The notes beneath the pieces were generated by a model. The model searched no databases, was not told where the DNA came from, and worked only from the letters and a program-made list of their open reading frames with translations. The position numbers were made by a program, and so were the translations under genes. Positions 1 through 7,149 of a stretch of DNA of 33,538 bases are shown here, piece after piece. The stretch comes from Kordiimonadaceae bacterium (lineage in GTDB: Bacteria; Pseudomonadota; Alphaproteobacteria; Sphingomonadales; Kordiimonadaceae), in NCBI GenBank assembly GCA_030148905.1, contig JASBSO010000219.1:1-33538 (forward strand), read 5' to 3'. Position 1 is the stretch's first letter; each line of letters begins with the position of its first letter.

Positions 1-620
1 TCGAGAACCAGCCCTTCGCCCGGCTTGCCGTAATGCAGGACATTCGGCGCATCGTGGAACACCTGACCCAGCCCGTGACCACAGAAATCACGCACCACCG
101 AAAAACGCTCGCTTTCGGCATAGGACTGGATGGCATAGCCAATATCGCCAAGGGTTGCGCCCGGCTTAACGGCATTGATGCCGCGCCAAAGCGACTCATA
201 GGTCACATCAACAAGACGCTGGGCCATCACCTTCGGTGTGCCGGCGATATACATGCGCGACGTATCGCCATACCAGCCATCAAGAATGACCGTGACATCG
301 ATATTGAGATTGTCGCCCTCGCGCAAAACCTTGTCCCCCGGTATGCCGTGGCAAATCACATGGTTGACCGACGTGCAAATCGACTTGGGAAAGCCTTTAT
401 AGTTGAGCGGCGCGGGCGTCGCCCCGTGATCAAGTATAAAATCATGGCAGAGCGTGTTAAGCGCTTCTGTCGTCACACCCGGCACCACATGCGGGGCTAT
501 AAAATCCAAAACCTCAGCGGCCAGGCGCCCGGCCTTGCGCATGCCGTCAAAGGCTTTGGCGTCGTGCAACTTGATATTGCCGTTGCGAAGATCGGGCGCG
601 GTTGCGGCATTTTCGTACAT
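1..620 (-). CDS. map: methionine aminopeptidase type I, partial (C-terminal end off window)
   Basis: Cytosolic metalloprotease that removes the initiator methionine from new proteins. The visible 207 residues carry the family's landmarks: SVNHVICHG (His91), the metal-binding aspartates in NIDV (Asp108) and YGDTS (Asp119), and CGHGLG (His182). The last two metal-ligand glutamates lie beyond the left edge. I chose the ATG at 620 because the following NGNIKLHD region matches the usual start of alphaproteobacterial MetAP. A purine-rich AAAGGA lies about 13 bases upstream, which is rather far. An in-frame ATG at 659 would add 13 residues and cannot be excluded. It lies downstream of sfsA on the same strand, an arrangement common in alphaproteobacteria, with a 134-base gap holding a good -10 box. 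Identity is secure; only the start is uncertain. Confidence 0.95.
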   Translation of the reverse strand, partial: MYENAATAPDLRNGNIKLHDAKAFDGMRKAGRLAAEVLDFIAPHVVPGVTTEALNTLCHDFILDHGATPAPLNYKGFPKSICTSVNHVICHGIPGDKVLREGDNLNIDVTVILDGWYGDTSRMYIAGTPKVMAQRLVDVTYESLWRGINAVKPGATLGDIGYAIQSYAESERFSVVRDFCGHGLGQVFHDAPNVLHYGKPGEGLVL

Positions 621-689
621 AGGCGTCTGGTCATCCTTTTGTGCTGGTTGCCCCCGCATTTTGGGCGGCAACCATAAATCTTGCCTTCA

Positions 690-718
690 ATTATAGGCGT
701 AACGCGCATGAAGGAACA
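690..718 (-). promoter_or_regulatory. candidate promoter of map
   Basis: Read on the minus strand, a perfect TATAAT lies at 695-690, about 70 bases upstream of the map start. The -35 side is poor (TTCCTT or TGTTCC at 15-17 bases). The gap between sfsA and map is long enough for a separate promoter, so map may be transcribed independently of sfsA. This is a consensus match only. Confidence 0.4.
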
Positions 719-754
719 GCTAATCACGAAATTTTTGATCGCGGCCCGGCGATA

Positions 755-1456
755 TCACCCCGCGAGAGAGAGCGGAACCGGCCGACGAATAGCGATATGC
801 GTTGGCGTCACGTCGCAGTCATAGGTCAGCACCTCAACGCCGCTGCGCGCAACCTCTACCAGCGCCTTGCCATAGGCCGGGTCGATGTCGGTGGCCGGGG
901 CAAAGCGTACACAGTCCCCCCGGTTGATGAGGAAAAACAACACCGCGCGCTTGCCCGCCGCAGCCATATCGCGCAGCTCAAAAAGATGTTTCAGCCCGCG
1001 CGCCGTCACTGCGTCGGGAAAGCGGGCCTCGTCCCCCACCCGCAAGGTGACGTTTTTAATTTCCACATAAGTCTCAATCGGACCGTCCAGCAACAGGTCA
1101 ATACGGCTGTTTTGGCCGTATTTGACCTCGCGCCGGATAGTATCAAAGTCTACAAGCTCGGGGATGGTGCGTGCGGCAATCGCCGCCTCCACAATGCGGT
1201 TGGGACGTGCGGTGTTGATGCCAACCAGATGCCCGTCTACCTCCACCAGCTCCCAGCGCCAATCGAGCTTGGCCTTGGGGTTGGTATTGGGCGACAGATA
1301 CACCCGCGCGCCAGGCGCGGCACAGCCCAGCATCGAGCCCGAATTGGCGCAGTGCGCGGTGACAACCGAACCGTCCGCCAGTTCCACATCGGCCAAAAAC
1401 CGTTTGTATCGTTTGATCAGGCGTGCCTCGACCAAGGGCTCGTCAAAGGTGATCAC
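755..1456 (-). CDS. sfsA: SfsA family protein (sugar fermentation stimulation homologue)
   Basis: A 233-residue SfsA-family protein. In E. coli the homologue binds nucleic acid and influences maltose metabolism; the structure resembles nuclease folds, and the function elsewhere is poorly known. Family blocks visible in order are KRYKRFLADVEL near the N-terminus, CANSGSMLGC, GQNSRIDLLL, EIKNVTL, then FPDAVTARG followed by KHLFEL, and a final DPAYGKAL. I chose the GTG at 1456 because AAGGA sits 8 bases upstream and the resulting ITFDEPLVEARL matches the usual N-terminus. An upstream TTG at 1480 would begin inside the T-tract of a terminator and is unlikely. The terminator of the upstream receptor gene ends only about 17 bases before this start, so sfsA either uses a promoter inside that gene's 3' end or depends on read-through. 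Confidence 0.93.
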   Translation of the reverse strand: MITFDEPLVEARLIKRYKRFLADVELADGSVVTAHCANSGSMLGCAAPGARVYLSPNTNPKAKLDWRWELVEVDGHLVGINTARPNRIVEAAIAARTIPELVDFDTIRREVKYGQNSRIDLLLDGPIETYVEIKNVTLRVGDEARFPDAVTARGLKHLFELRDMAAAGKRAVLFFLINRGDCVRFAPATDIDPAYGKALVEVARSGVEVLTYDCDVTPTHIAIRRPVPLSLAG

Positions 1457-1473
1457 AGGGCCGGTCCTTGCTG

Positions 1474-1502
1474 AAAACAAAAGGGGAGGCCAAAGCCTCC
1501 CC
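1474..1502 (-). terminator. rho-independent terminator of the first TonB receptor gene
   Basis: A perfect 8-bp stem, GGGGAGGC with GCCTCCCC (1502-1495 and 1490-1483 on the minus strand), has a 4-base loop. It is followed on the minus strand by TTTTGTTTT. It lies 22 bases past the receptor stop codon and directly before sfsA. Confidence 0.9.
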
Positions 1503-1524
1503 TCGCATGTTTATCCCAAGGCGC

Positions 1525-3708
1525 TTAAAGGCCAAAGCGTTTGGTGAACCGCAAGCCAAATTCGCTGCGATCGTTCGACAGCACGATACCAACAAAGCCA
1601 TGGAAGGTGTTGATCAACCGGCCCTGGTCATAGACGGTGTCAAAGATGTTTTCGCCATAAGCCTGCAGGTCCCAGCTGCCGTCTTCGCTGGTGTAGGTTA
1701 CGTTGAAGCCGACAAGACTGCGGGCGTCGATCCGCTCGGCCTCGTTCAAGGTTGGCTGACCTTGCAGGCTGTCACGGAAGCTGTAATTCGCCTGCGCGCG
1801 GACAGTGCCGCCGTCGAGGTCAAATTCATAGCCGGTGTTGATGGCAATCGTCACCTCGGGCGACAGCGGCAAGGGCGCCCCTTCTTCCAAACCGATGGTG
1901 CCGGGCAGCAGGGAGGTGATTTCATTGTCGTTATAGCCAAAGGACGGATTGAGGAAGAACCCATCCGCCGTCACGCTGGCTTCCACCTCGATCCCGCGGG
2001 CACGCGCACCGCCGGCATTTTCGGTGATGGTGACAAAGCCGCCCGCTTGCGGGTCGGAAAATGGCAGGGCCAAATCGTCATATTCGGTCCAGAAGAACGA
2101 GGTCGAGATCGCCAGATATTCGTTGATGATCCCTTTGAAGCCGACCTCATAGTTGATCGCCGTGGTCTCATCGAACACATTAAACTGGTCCGGCCCGCCG
2201 AATGGACGCGGCGGGAAGCCGCCGGTTTGATAGCCGCGCTGGATCTGACCGTACACATTGAAATTTTCGGCAAGCGCATAGGTGACGTTGACGTCCCAAG
2301 TGACCTCGTCAAAATTGCCGCTTTCGCTATCGGGCACACCGCCAAAGGACGGGAAGAGCGCCACCGCGTCCTTTTCATCCTCGGAATAGCGTACACCACC
2401 GCCAATGGTCAGGTCTTCGGTGACCGCATAGCTGGCATTGGCATAAACCGCATAGCTTTCGGTTTCCTGCTCCAGGGTGAAAAAGTCGTTTGGCCCCGCA
2501 AGGTTAAACGGGTTGAAGGTGAACGGACCGGAGAAGTTTGAGCCTTCCTCGGTGAAATAATACACGCCCGCAACTACATCAAAGCCGCCAATCTGGCCGT
2601 TCAACTGCCATTCGAGCGAGAATTGATCAGCCTCGCCCTCTTCCGGAAATTCAGACAGGTTGAACGCGGTGATGTCATCATCGAGGCCGCCGGTATATTC
2701 GCTTTCGCGGTAACTGCCCAACACCTTGGTCGACCAGTTTTCATTGATCTCATAGTCCACCGTGACCGACACACCGAAGGTGGAGTTGGAGGTGGATTCG
2801 AGCCCCGCCACGGTCGAGGCCGAATCGTCGCGGAACGGCACATCATCATCCGACAGGAACGGCAGGCCAAAGCCCGGCACCGGACCGCCAATGATATCAA
2901 TGGTATAGGGGGATTGGCCATTGTCACCCGACGTCCCGTCGATGGTCGCCAGAACGCTGAGTTTCTCGTTCACGTCCCACTGCAGGGCGGCGCGACCGAA
3001 AAATTCATTGATCTCGCCGATGCGCGCCTCGGGGTTGGCGATATTGATCGCGTCACCCACGCCGTTACGCGAGGTCCAGCCTCCCGTCACCGACAGGCCA
3101 ACATTGTCAGCAAGCTTGGTGTTGCCGTAAAAATTGGCGGCCACCCGCTCGCGCGTGCCCAACTGCGCGGTAAACTGAAAGCCTTCTTCCTCGCCGGGTT
3201 TGCGGGTGACAATGTTCACCGCTCCGCCGAGGGTATTTCGGCCGTAAAGCGTGCCCTGCGGGCCGCGCAGCACTTCGACACGCTCGACATTGGCGAGGTT
3301 GAGGTTGTTGCCAAGCTGACGGCCAAGGTAAACACCGTCCAGATACACGCCGACACCCGGGTCGGTGGTGATCAGATGGTCGCCAGTGCCGATGCCGCGA
3401 ATAAACACCGCCGCCTGCGCCGGGTTACCAACGCCAAAGCGCGTAACCGCGACGTTGGGCACATATTTACCCACATCTTCAACGGTGTTGACGCCGCGGT
3501 CGGTCAGAACCGCCGAATTGAACACCGTCAGGGCCGCAGGCGTTTCATAGACCGTTTCCTCGCGCTTGCGGGCGGAGGTGATCAAAATTTCTTCGACGTC
3601 CGTATCGTCCTGCGCGGCCAGGGGCGCGGTCACAGCGACCGCTGTAAACGCCACACTGCCCATCAAAAAAGACCGGACAGCACGCCCGGTATGCACCCAT
3701 GCATTCAT
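1525..3708 (-). CDS. TonB-dependent outer-membrane receptor
   Basis: A 727-residue outer-membrane active transporter energised by TonB-ExbB-ExbD. The N-terminus is a signal peptide (basic start, hydrophobic stretch about residues 14-28, cleavage expected near APLAAQ). A TonB-box-like EEILITSARKRE follows, then a plug domain (about residues 45-160) with VFIRGIG, VYLDGVYLGR and the hallmark RVEVLRGPQGTLYGRNT. The rest is a beta-barrel ending in the weak aromatic pattern LRFTKRFGL. There is no N-terminal signalling (STN) domain, so it is not a FecA-type transducer. The substrate cannot be told from sequence; relatives in this receptor-rich lineage serve siderophores, sugars, lignin-derived aromatics or other nutrients. 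The ATG at 3708 has a strong GGGAGG 6 bases upstream. It lies downstream of a second receptor but has its own leader and terminator. Confidence 0.95.
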   Translation of the reverse strand: MNAWVHTGRAVRSFLMGSVAFTAVAVTAPLAAQDDTDVEEILITSARKREETVYETPAALTVFNSAVLTDRGVNTVEDVGKYVPNVAVTRFGVGNPAQAAVFIRGIGTGDHLITTDPGVGVYLDGVYLGRQLGNNLNLANVERVEVLRGPQGTLYGRNTLGGAVNIVTRKPGEEEGFQFTAQLGTRERVAANFYGNTKLADNVGLSVTGGWTSRNGVGDAINIANPEARIGEINEFFGRAALQWDVNEKLSVLATIDGTSGDNGQSPYTIDIIGGPVPGFGLPFLSDDDVPFRDDSASTVAGLESTSNSTFGVSVTVDYEINENWSTKVLGSYRESEYTGGLDDDITAFNLSEFPEEGEADQFSLEWQLNGQIGGFDVVAGVYYFTEEGSNFSGPFTFNPFNLAGPNDFFTLEQETESYAVYANASYAVTEDLTIGGGVRYSEDEKDAVALFPSFGGVPDSESGNFDEVTWDVNVTYALAENFNVYGQIQRGYQTGGFPPRPFGGPDQFNVFDETTAINYEVGFKGIINEYLAISTSFFWTEYDDLALPFSDPQAGGFVTITENAGGARARGIEVEASVTADGFFLNPSFGYNDNEITSLLPGTIGLEEGAPLPLSPEVTIAINTGYEFDLDGGTVRAQANYSFRDSLQGQPTLNEAERIDARSLVGFNVTYTSEDGSWDLQAYGENIFDTVYDQGRLINTFHGFVGIVLSNDRSEFGLRFTKRFGL

Positions 3709-3888
3709 AAAAGCCTCCCATGAATGGCGTGCTGAGCACGCTTGTCTTGCCCCTTCTGTGAGGGTTGCGTGGGAGTCTGGCGAATCCTGACCGAAAAATC
3801 AAAAAAATGGCGTGTATGTTAACGGTGCAGAATTCTAGAAAACCTTCATATGTTGCATTTATGCTGCTAAAAACAGACATTTTGTTAT
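3709..3888 (-). promoter_or_regulatory. leader and promoter region of the first TonB receptor, with palindrome
   Basis: AT-rich 180-base stretch between the terminator of the second receptor and the first receptor's start. It contains a perfect 15-base palindrome at 3727-3741 (arms GCGTGC and GCACGC around a TGA centre) just upstream of the GGGAGG ribosome site. A smaller GCAT-TT-ATGC lies at 3855-3864. I could not assign a convincing -35/-10 pair. The larger palindrome resembles one in front of the second receptor. Confidence 0.5.
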
Positions 3889-3917
3889 AAAAAAGGCGGC
3901 GCTTGCGCACGCCGCCT
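3889..3917 (-). terminator. rho-independent terminator of the second TonB receptor gene
   Basis: An 8-bp perfect stem, AGGCGGCG with CGCCGCCT, around an 8-base loop. It is followed on the minus strand by a run of six T. It lies about 50 bases past the receptor stop, after another hairpin. Confidence 0.88.
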
Positions 3918-3930
3918 AAACTTTTGATGG

Positions 3931-3952
3931 CTGGCGGGGCATGCCCCGCCAG
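3931..3952. repeat. 22-base perfect palindrome downstream of the second receptor
   Basis: CTGGCGGGG and CCCCGCCAG flank a CATG centre, forming a 9-bp hairpin 13 bases past the receptor stop codon. It has no T-tract of its own and precedes the T-tailed terminator by about 13 bases. Together they look like a tandem 3' end structure that stops transcription or protects the mRNA end. Confidence 0.75.
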
Positions 3953-3965
3953 ATGGTTGAGCGCC

Positions 3966-6152
3966 TTAGAAGTTTGCGCCGAGCGATACGCCGATGATGC
4001 GCGGCTCGTTGACAAAGGCAGTGTTGTTATTGAAGTCGATAATGCCTTTGATGTTGTCCTCACCTGTGAGGTTGCGGGCAAAGGCGGCGACTTCATACTG
4101 GCCGTCATTCCAGCGGTAGCCGATGCGCAGGCCCAGCTCGAAGGTGCCGTTGGTGAAGAACTCTTCGGCCTCATAGAGGAAGAAGTTCGTCCGCCCCTGC
4201 AGCGCCCAGTCTGCCAGCAGGAAGATTTCTTCGCTGTCGCCAACCGGATAATGATAATCGATGGTGGCGTTTGCGGTCCATTCCGGCGCCTGCGGCAACG
4301 GGTTGCCGTCCACAATGGCAAACCCGTCAGCGGTCAGTTCGTCCAGCGGCGTACACTGCCCCGATCCACAGACCGGTACCAACAGGTCAGGGTCGTTGAT
4401 CTGGGTGTTGTTCCACGCCAAACCGGCGGTGAAGGTCAGGTTTTCGTTCACCAGCCATTCGACATCGGTTTCAAAGCCAATGCCGACGACTTCCTCGATG
4501 CTGACCAGCTGCACGCTGTTGTCGATACCGCCAACGGCCGTCACCTGCTGGTCGGACACGTCGTAGTAATACACCGCGCCGTTCCAGCGGATGCGGTTGC
4601 CGAGGTTCGCCTTAAAGCCCGCTTCATAAGAGGTGATCACTTCTTCCGGTGCGGTGGTGGGCACACCAAAGAACGCCACATCGCGGCTTTGGATACTGGG
4701 GGCGCGGAAGCCTTCAGCAACGCGCGCGTAAATCGACAGGCTGTCGTCCAGAATATGGTTGATCGACACGTCCCAGCTGACCCGGTCGCCTTCGAGTTCG
4801 ATGGTCGGCAATTGCGCGCCAAACGCACCCGAGAACGCATCTGCCGAGCGCTCATCATCGGTGTAGCGAATACCCCCGGTCAGTGCCGTGCTGTCGTTGA
4901 TGTCATAGGTGAACTGACCAAAAACCGCCCAGGTCTGGTTTTCGTGGCGAACCGTTGAGTCCGGCACAAAGAACGGGCTGGTGCGGATGGTGAAATCGGA
5001 ATCAAAATAGAAGAAGCCAACCTGATAGAAGAAGTTATCCGCGGCTTCATGCGCCAGGCGCACTTCCTGGGTAAACTGATCCAGATTATCGAGACCGTCC
5101 TGCGTTGTGGACTGGAACGGAATAAAGCCCGGGCCGGTCGGATTACCGCCGTCGATATCCCCAAGACTGAAACCCTCTGCCCCTTCATAAGCCGAGATGC
5201 TGGTCAGGCTGACGGTATCGGTGACATCCCACTCCAGGCGGATCGAGCCCCCATAAGTATCATATTCCTGCGGGTTGCCGTCTGTATCGCCAAAGAAAAC
5301 GGTGTCGCGGTCGAAATTGTCATTCAACTCGTTCGAGCCGGTGTCGAGCACATTGGCACGGAACAGCGCCGACGTCCCGGTCAGGGTGCGGCCATGAATG
5401 TTCAAAAGCGCCGAGAAATCCTCGGTCAGGTCGAAATTGACCTGCAAGCGTGCCGCCAGTTCGTCAAAGCCGCCGGTGAAGCTGTTTTCACCGAGGAAAT
5501 CATTGTCAACGAAATCCCCGCGGTGCTGGAAAATTGCCGAAAACCGTGCCTGGATCCCATCCGCCAACGCACCGCCCACGGCGCCCTCGGCACCAAAGGT
5601 TTCGCGCTCGCCCGCATTGATGCGGAAATAGCCTTCCAGTTCCTCGGTCGGTTTGCGGGTTTCAAACTTGACAATACCGGCCGGCGTGTTGCGGCCAAAG
5701 AGCGTACCCTGCGGGCCGCGCAGCACTTCCACGCGCTCCACGTCGAAAACCGGGAAGCTTTTCAGAATCACATTTTCCTGCACGATTTCATCAAAGATGA
5801 TCGAAACCGGCTGCGATGCGGCCAGGTCAAAGTCGGTATTCCCAAGGCCGCGAATATAAAAGCGCGGACCCACCCGGCCATTGGACGATTCTGCGTTCAA
5901 GCCAGGAACGCGCGACGACAACAACCGGATGTCTTCACCGCCAGCGGCAAAGTTTTGCAGGCTTTCGCCCGCGATGGCCGAGATGGAAATAGCGACTTCG
6001 TCAAACGATTGTTCGCGTTTGTTTGCGGTCACAACGATTTCTTCAAAACCGAAGGACTCGCTGTCCTGATCTTGCGCGGCCAGTGCCGGTGCGACCGCCA
6101 ACAGCGATACACCCGCCCCAAAACGAACAGCCATGCCGAGGGTTTTTGTCAT
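3966..6152 (-). CDS. TonB-dependent outer-membrane receptor
   Basis: A 728-residue outer-membrane receptor, paralogous to but clearly different from the neighbouring 727-residue one. It begins with a signal peptide (cleavage expected near PALAAQ, about residue 26). Next come a TonB-box-like EEIVVTANKREQ, a plug with RFYIRGLGNTDF and RVEVLRGPQGTLFGRNT, and a long barrel closing with GVSLGANF, whose terminal phenylalanine is typical of outer-membrane insertion. There is no STN signalling domain. ATG 6152 is preceded by GGGAGG at 9 bases. The gene has its own 205-base upstream region with several palindromes and its own terminators. It lies downstream of the gcdH operon, which hints at a carboxylate or aromatic-derived substrate, but nothing in the protein proves this. 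Confidence 0.95.
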   Translation of the reverse strand: MTKTLGMAVRFGAGVSLLAVAPALAAQDQDSESFGFEEIVVTANKREQSFDEVAISISAIAGESLQNFAAGGEDIRLLSSRVPGLNAESSNGRVGPRFYIRGLGNTDFDLAASQPVSIIFDEIVQENVILKSFPVFDVERVEVLRGPQGTLFGRNTPAGIVKFETRKPTEELEGYFRINAGERETFGAEGAVGGALADGIQARFSAIFQHRGDFVDNDFLGENSFTGGFDELAARLQVNFDLTEDFSALLNIHGRTLTGTSALFRANVLDTGSNELNDNFDRDTVFFGDTDGNPQEYDTYGGSIRLEWDVTDTVSLTSISAYEGAEGFSLGDIDGGNPTGPGFIPFQSTTQDGLDNLDQFTQEVRLAHEAADNFFYQVGFFYFDSDFTIRTSPFFVPDSTVRHENQTWAVFGQFTYDINDSTALTGGIRYTDDERSADAFSGAFGAQLPTIELEGDRVSWDVSINHILDDSLSIYARVAEGFRAPSIQSRDVAFFGVPTTAPEEVITSYEAGFKANLGNRIRWNGAVYYYDVSDQQVTAVGGIDNSVQLVSIEEVVGIGFETDVEWLVNENLTFTAGLAWNNTQINDPDLLVPVCGSGQCTPLDELTADGFAIVDGNPLPQAPEWTANATIDYHYPVGDSEEIFLLADWALQGRTNFFLYEAEEFFTNGTFELGLRIGYRWNDGQYEVAAFARNLTGEDNIKGIIDFNNNTAFVNEPRIIGVSLGANF

Positions 6153-6357
6153 GGAGTGGTTCCTCCCAATTTACTTTTGAACCGGATCAAGGGTTTCTTG
6201 CGCCCCAATGCGTGCTGCACACCCATAGAATGAAACTATTCTTACGCTCTATGCCGATTCTTGGTGCAATGCACCCGCAAACGCTCATGTCGCACGCGCA
6301 TGTGGACAACATGCACGCACACACGCGGCATTTCTGCAACAGTGTATTGGGCTTAAG
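6153..6357 (-). promoter_or_regulatory. upstream region of the second TonB receptor with several palindromes
   Basis: This 205-base gap holds three inverted repeats: GCGTGC-T-GCACAC at 6210-6222, the perfect 13-base GGTGCA-A-TGCACC at 6263-6275, and GCATGT with ACATGC spaced by 5 bases at 6298-6314. These are candidate operators or leader hairpins. The first resembles the palindrome before the other receptor. No clear terminator for the upstream SDR gene and no confident -35/-10 pair was seen. Confidence 0.45.
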
Positions 6358-7149
6358 TTAGATCAGGCGGCTATGATGCCCGGCATCCACCGTCAGCGCC
6401 GCCCCGGTGGTAAAGGTCGAGCGCGGTGAGGCAAACATCAAAAACGCAGTGTCCAATTCCTCAAGACGGCCAGCGCGTTTGGCGGGGGTGCGCTTCAGCA
6501 TATCCTCGCCCGCCGACCCTTCCAGAAAGTCCTGGTTGATTTCGGTGACGAAATATCCAGGGCAAATGGCATTGACCCGCACGCCAAAGCGCTGAAATTC
6601 GAGCGCCATAGACCGTGTCATTTGAATGACAGCCGCCTTTGATGTGGCATAGCTGGTTTGCATGGGCGCAACACCAAGCCCCAAAATCGACGCGGTGTTG
6701 ATGATCGACCCGGGCTTGCCCGCGTCCTGCAAGTGCCGTGCGGCCGTATTGGCCACGCGCCATGCGCCCTTCAGGTTGGTGTTCATGACGGCATCAAAGT
6801 CGTCTTCGGCCTCCTCCAGCGCCCAGGCCACCCGCGCAATGCCCGCATTGTTGGCAATGATCGTCGGCACACCGACAGCCCCGATCGCTTCGTCAAAGCC
6901 TTTGGTGACGCTGGCGGTGCGGGTGACGTCCATGGCAACCGCATGGGCAGTGCGCCCGGTCTCGTCGGCGATTTGGGCGGCAAGGTCGGTAATCCGGTCG
7001 GTGCGCCGTGCGGCCAGCACCACATCGGCCCCGGCGCGGGCGAACACCCCCGCTATGTGCGCACCGATGCCGCTGGATGCGCCGGTGATCAGGGCAACTT
7101 GTCCCTCCAGCGAGAACATCCTATTCAAAAACTCAGACGAATTGGTCAT
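6358..7149 (-). CDS. SDR family NAD(P)-dependent oxidoreductase
   Basis: A 263-residue classical short-chain dehydrogenase. It has the Rossmann cofactor motif TGASSGIG (residues 22-29), the structural NNAG (100-103) and the catalytic Ser154, Tyr167 and Lys171 (YATSK). The C-terminal GAALTVDAGH is also typical. The start overlaps the stop of the upstream beta-oxidation gene by four bases (ATGA), so the two are translationally coupled and it is the third gene of the gcdH operon. By context it probably acts on a CoA thioester or related 3-hydroxy/3-keto acid. The SDR family is too broad to name the substrate. The ATG at 7149 is fixed by the overlap; an internal ATG 10 residues in is possible. 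Confidence 0.9.
   Translation of the reverse strand: MTNSSEFLNRMFSLEGQVALITGASSGIGAHIAGVFARAGADVVLAARRTDRITDLAAQIADETGRTAHAVAMDVTRTASVTKGFDEAIGAVGVPTIIANNAGIARVAWALEEAEDDFDAVMNTNLKGAWRVANTAARHLQDAGKPGSIINTASILGLGVAPMQTSYATSKAAVIQMTRSMALEFQRFGVRVNAICPGYFVTEINQDFLEGSAGEDMLKRTPAKRAGRLEELDTAFLMFASPRSTFTTGAALTVDAGHHSRLI

Noticed and set aside
33-677. Plus-strand open frame of 214 codons
   Set aside because: It is the antisense of the methionine aminopeptidase gene, whose conserved motifs are all on the minus strand.
2623-3723. Plus-strand open frame of 366 codons opposite the first TonB receptor
   Set aside because: The receptor on the minus strand has signal peptide, plug and barrel motifs; the plus frame has biased composition and no recognisable domain.
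3831-3840. AT-rich short palindromes (GAATTC, TTCTAGAA) upstream of the first receptor
   Set aside because: Too short and overlapping to separate from chance in an AT-rich promoter.
5049-6233. Plus-strand open frame of 394 codons opposite the second TonB receptor
   Set aside because: Antisense shadow caused by high GC at third positions.
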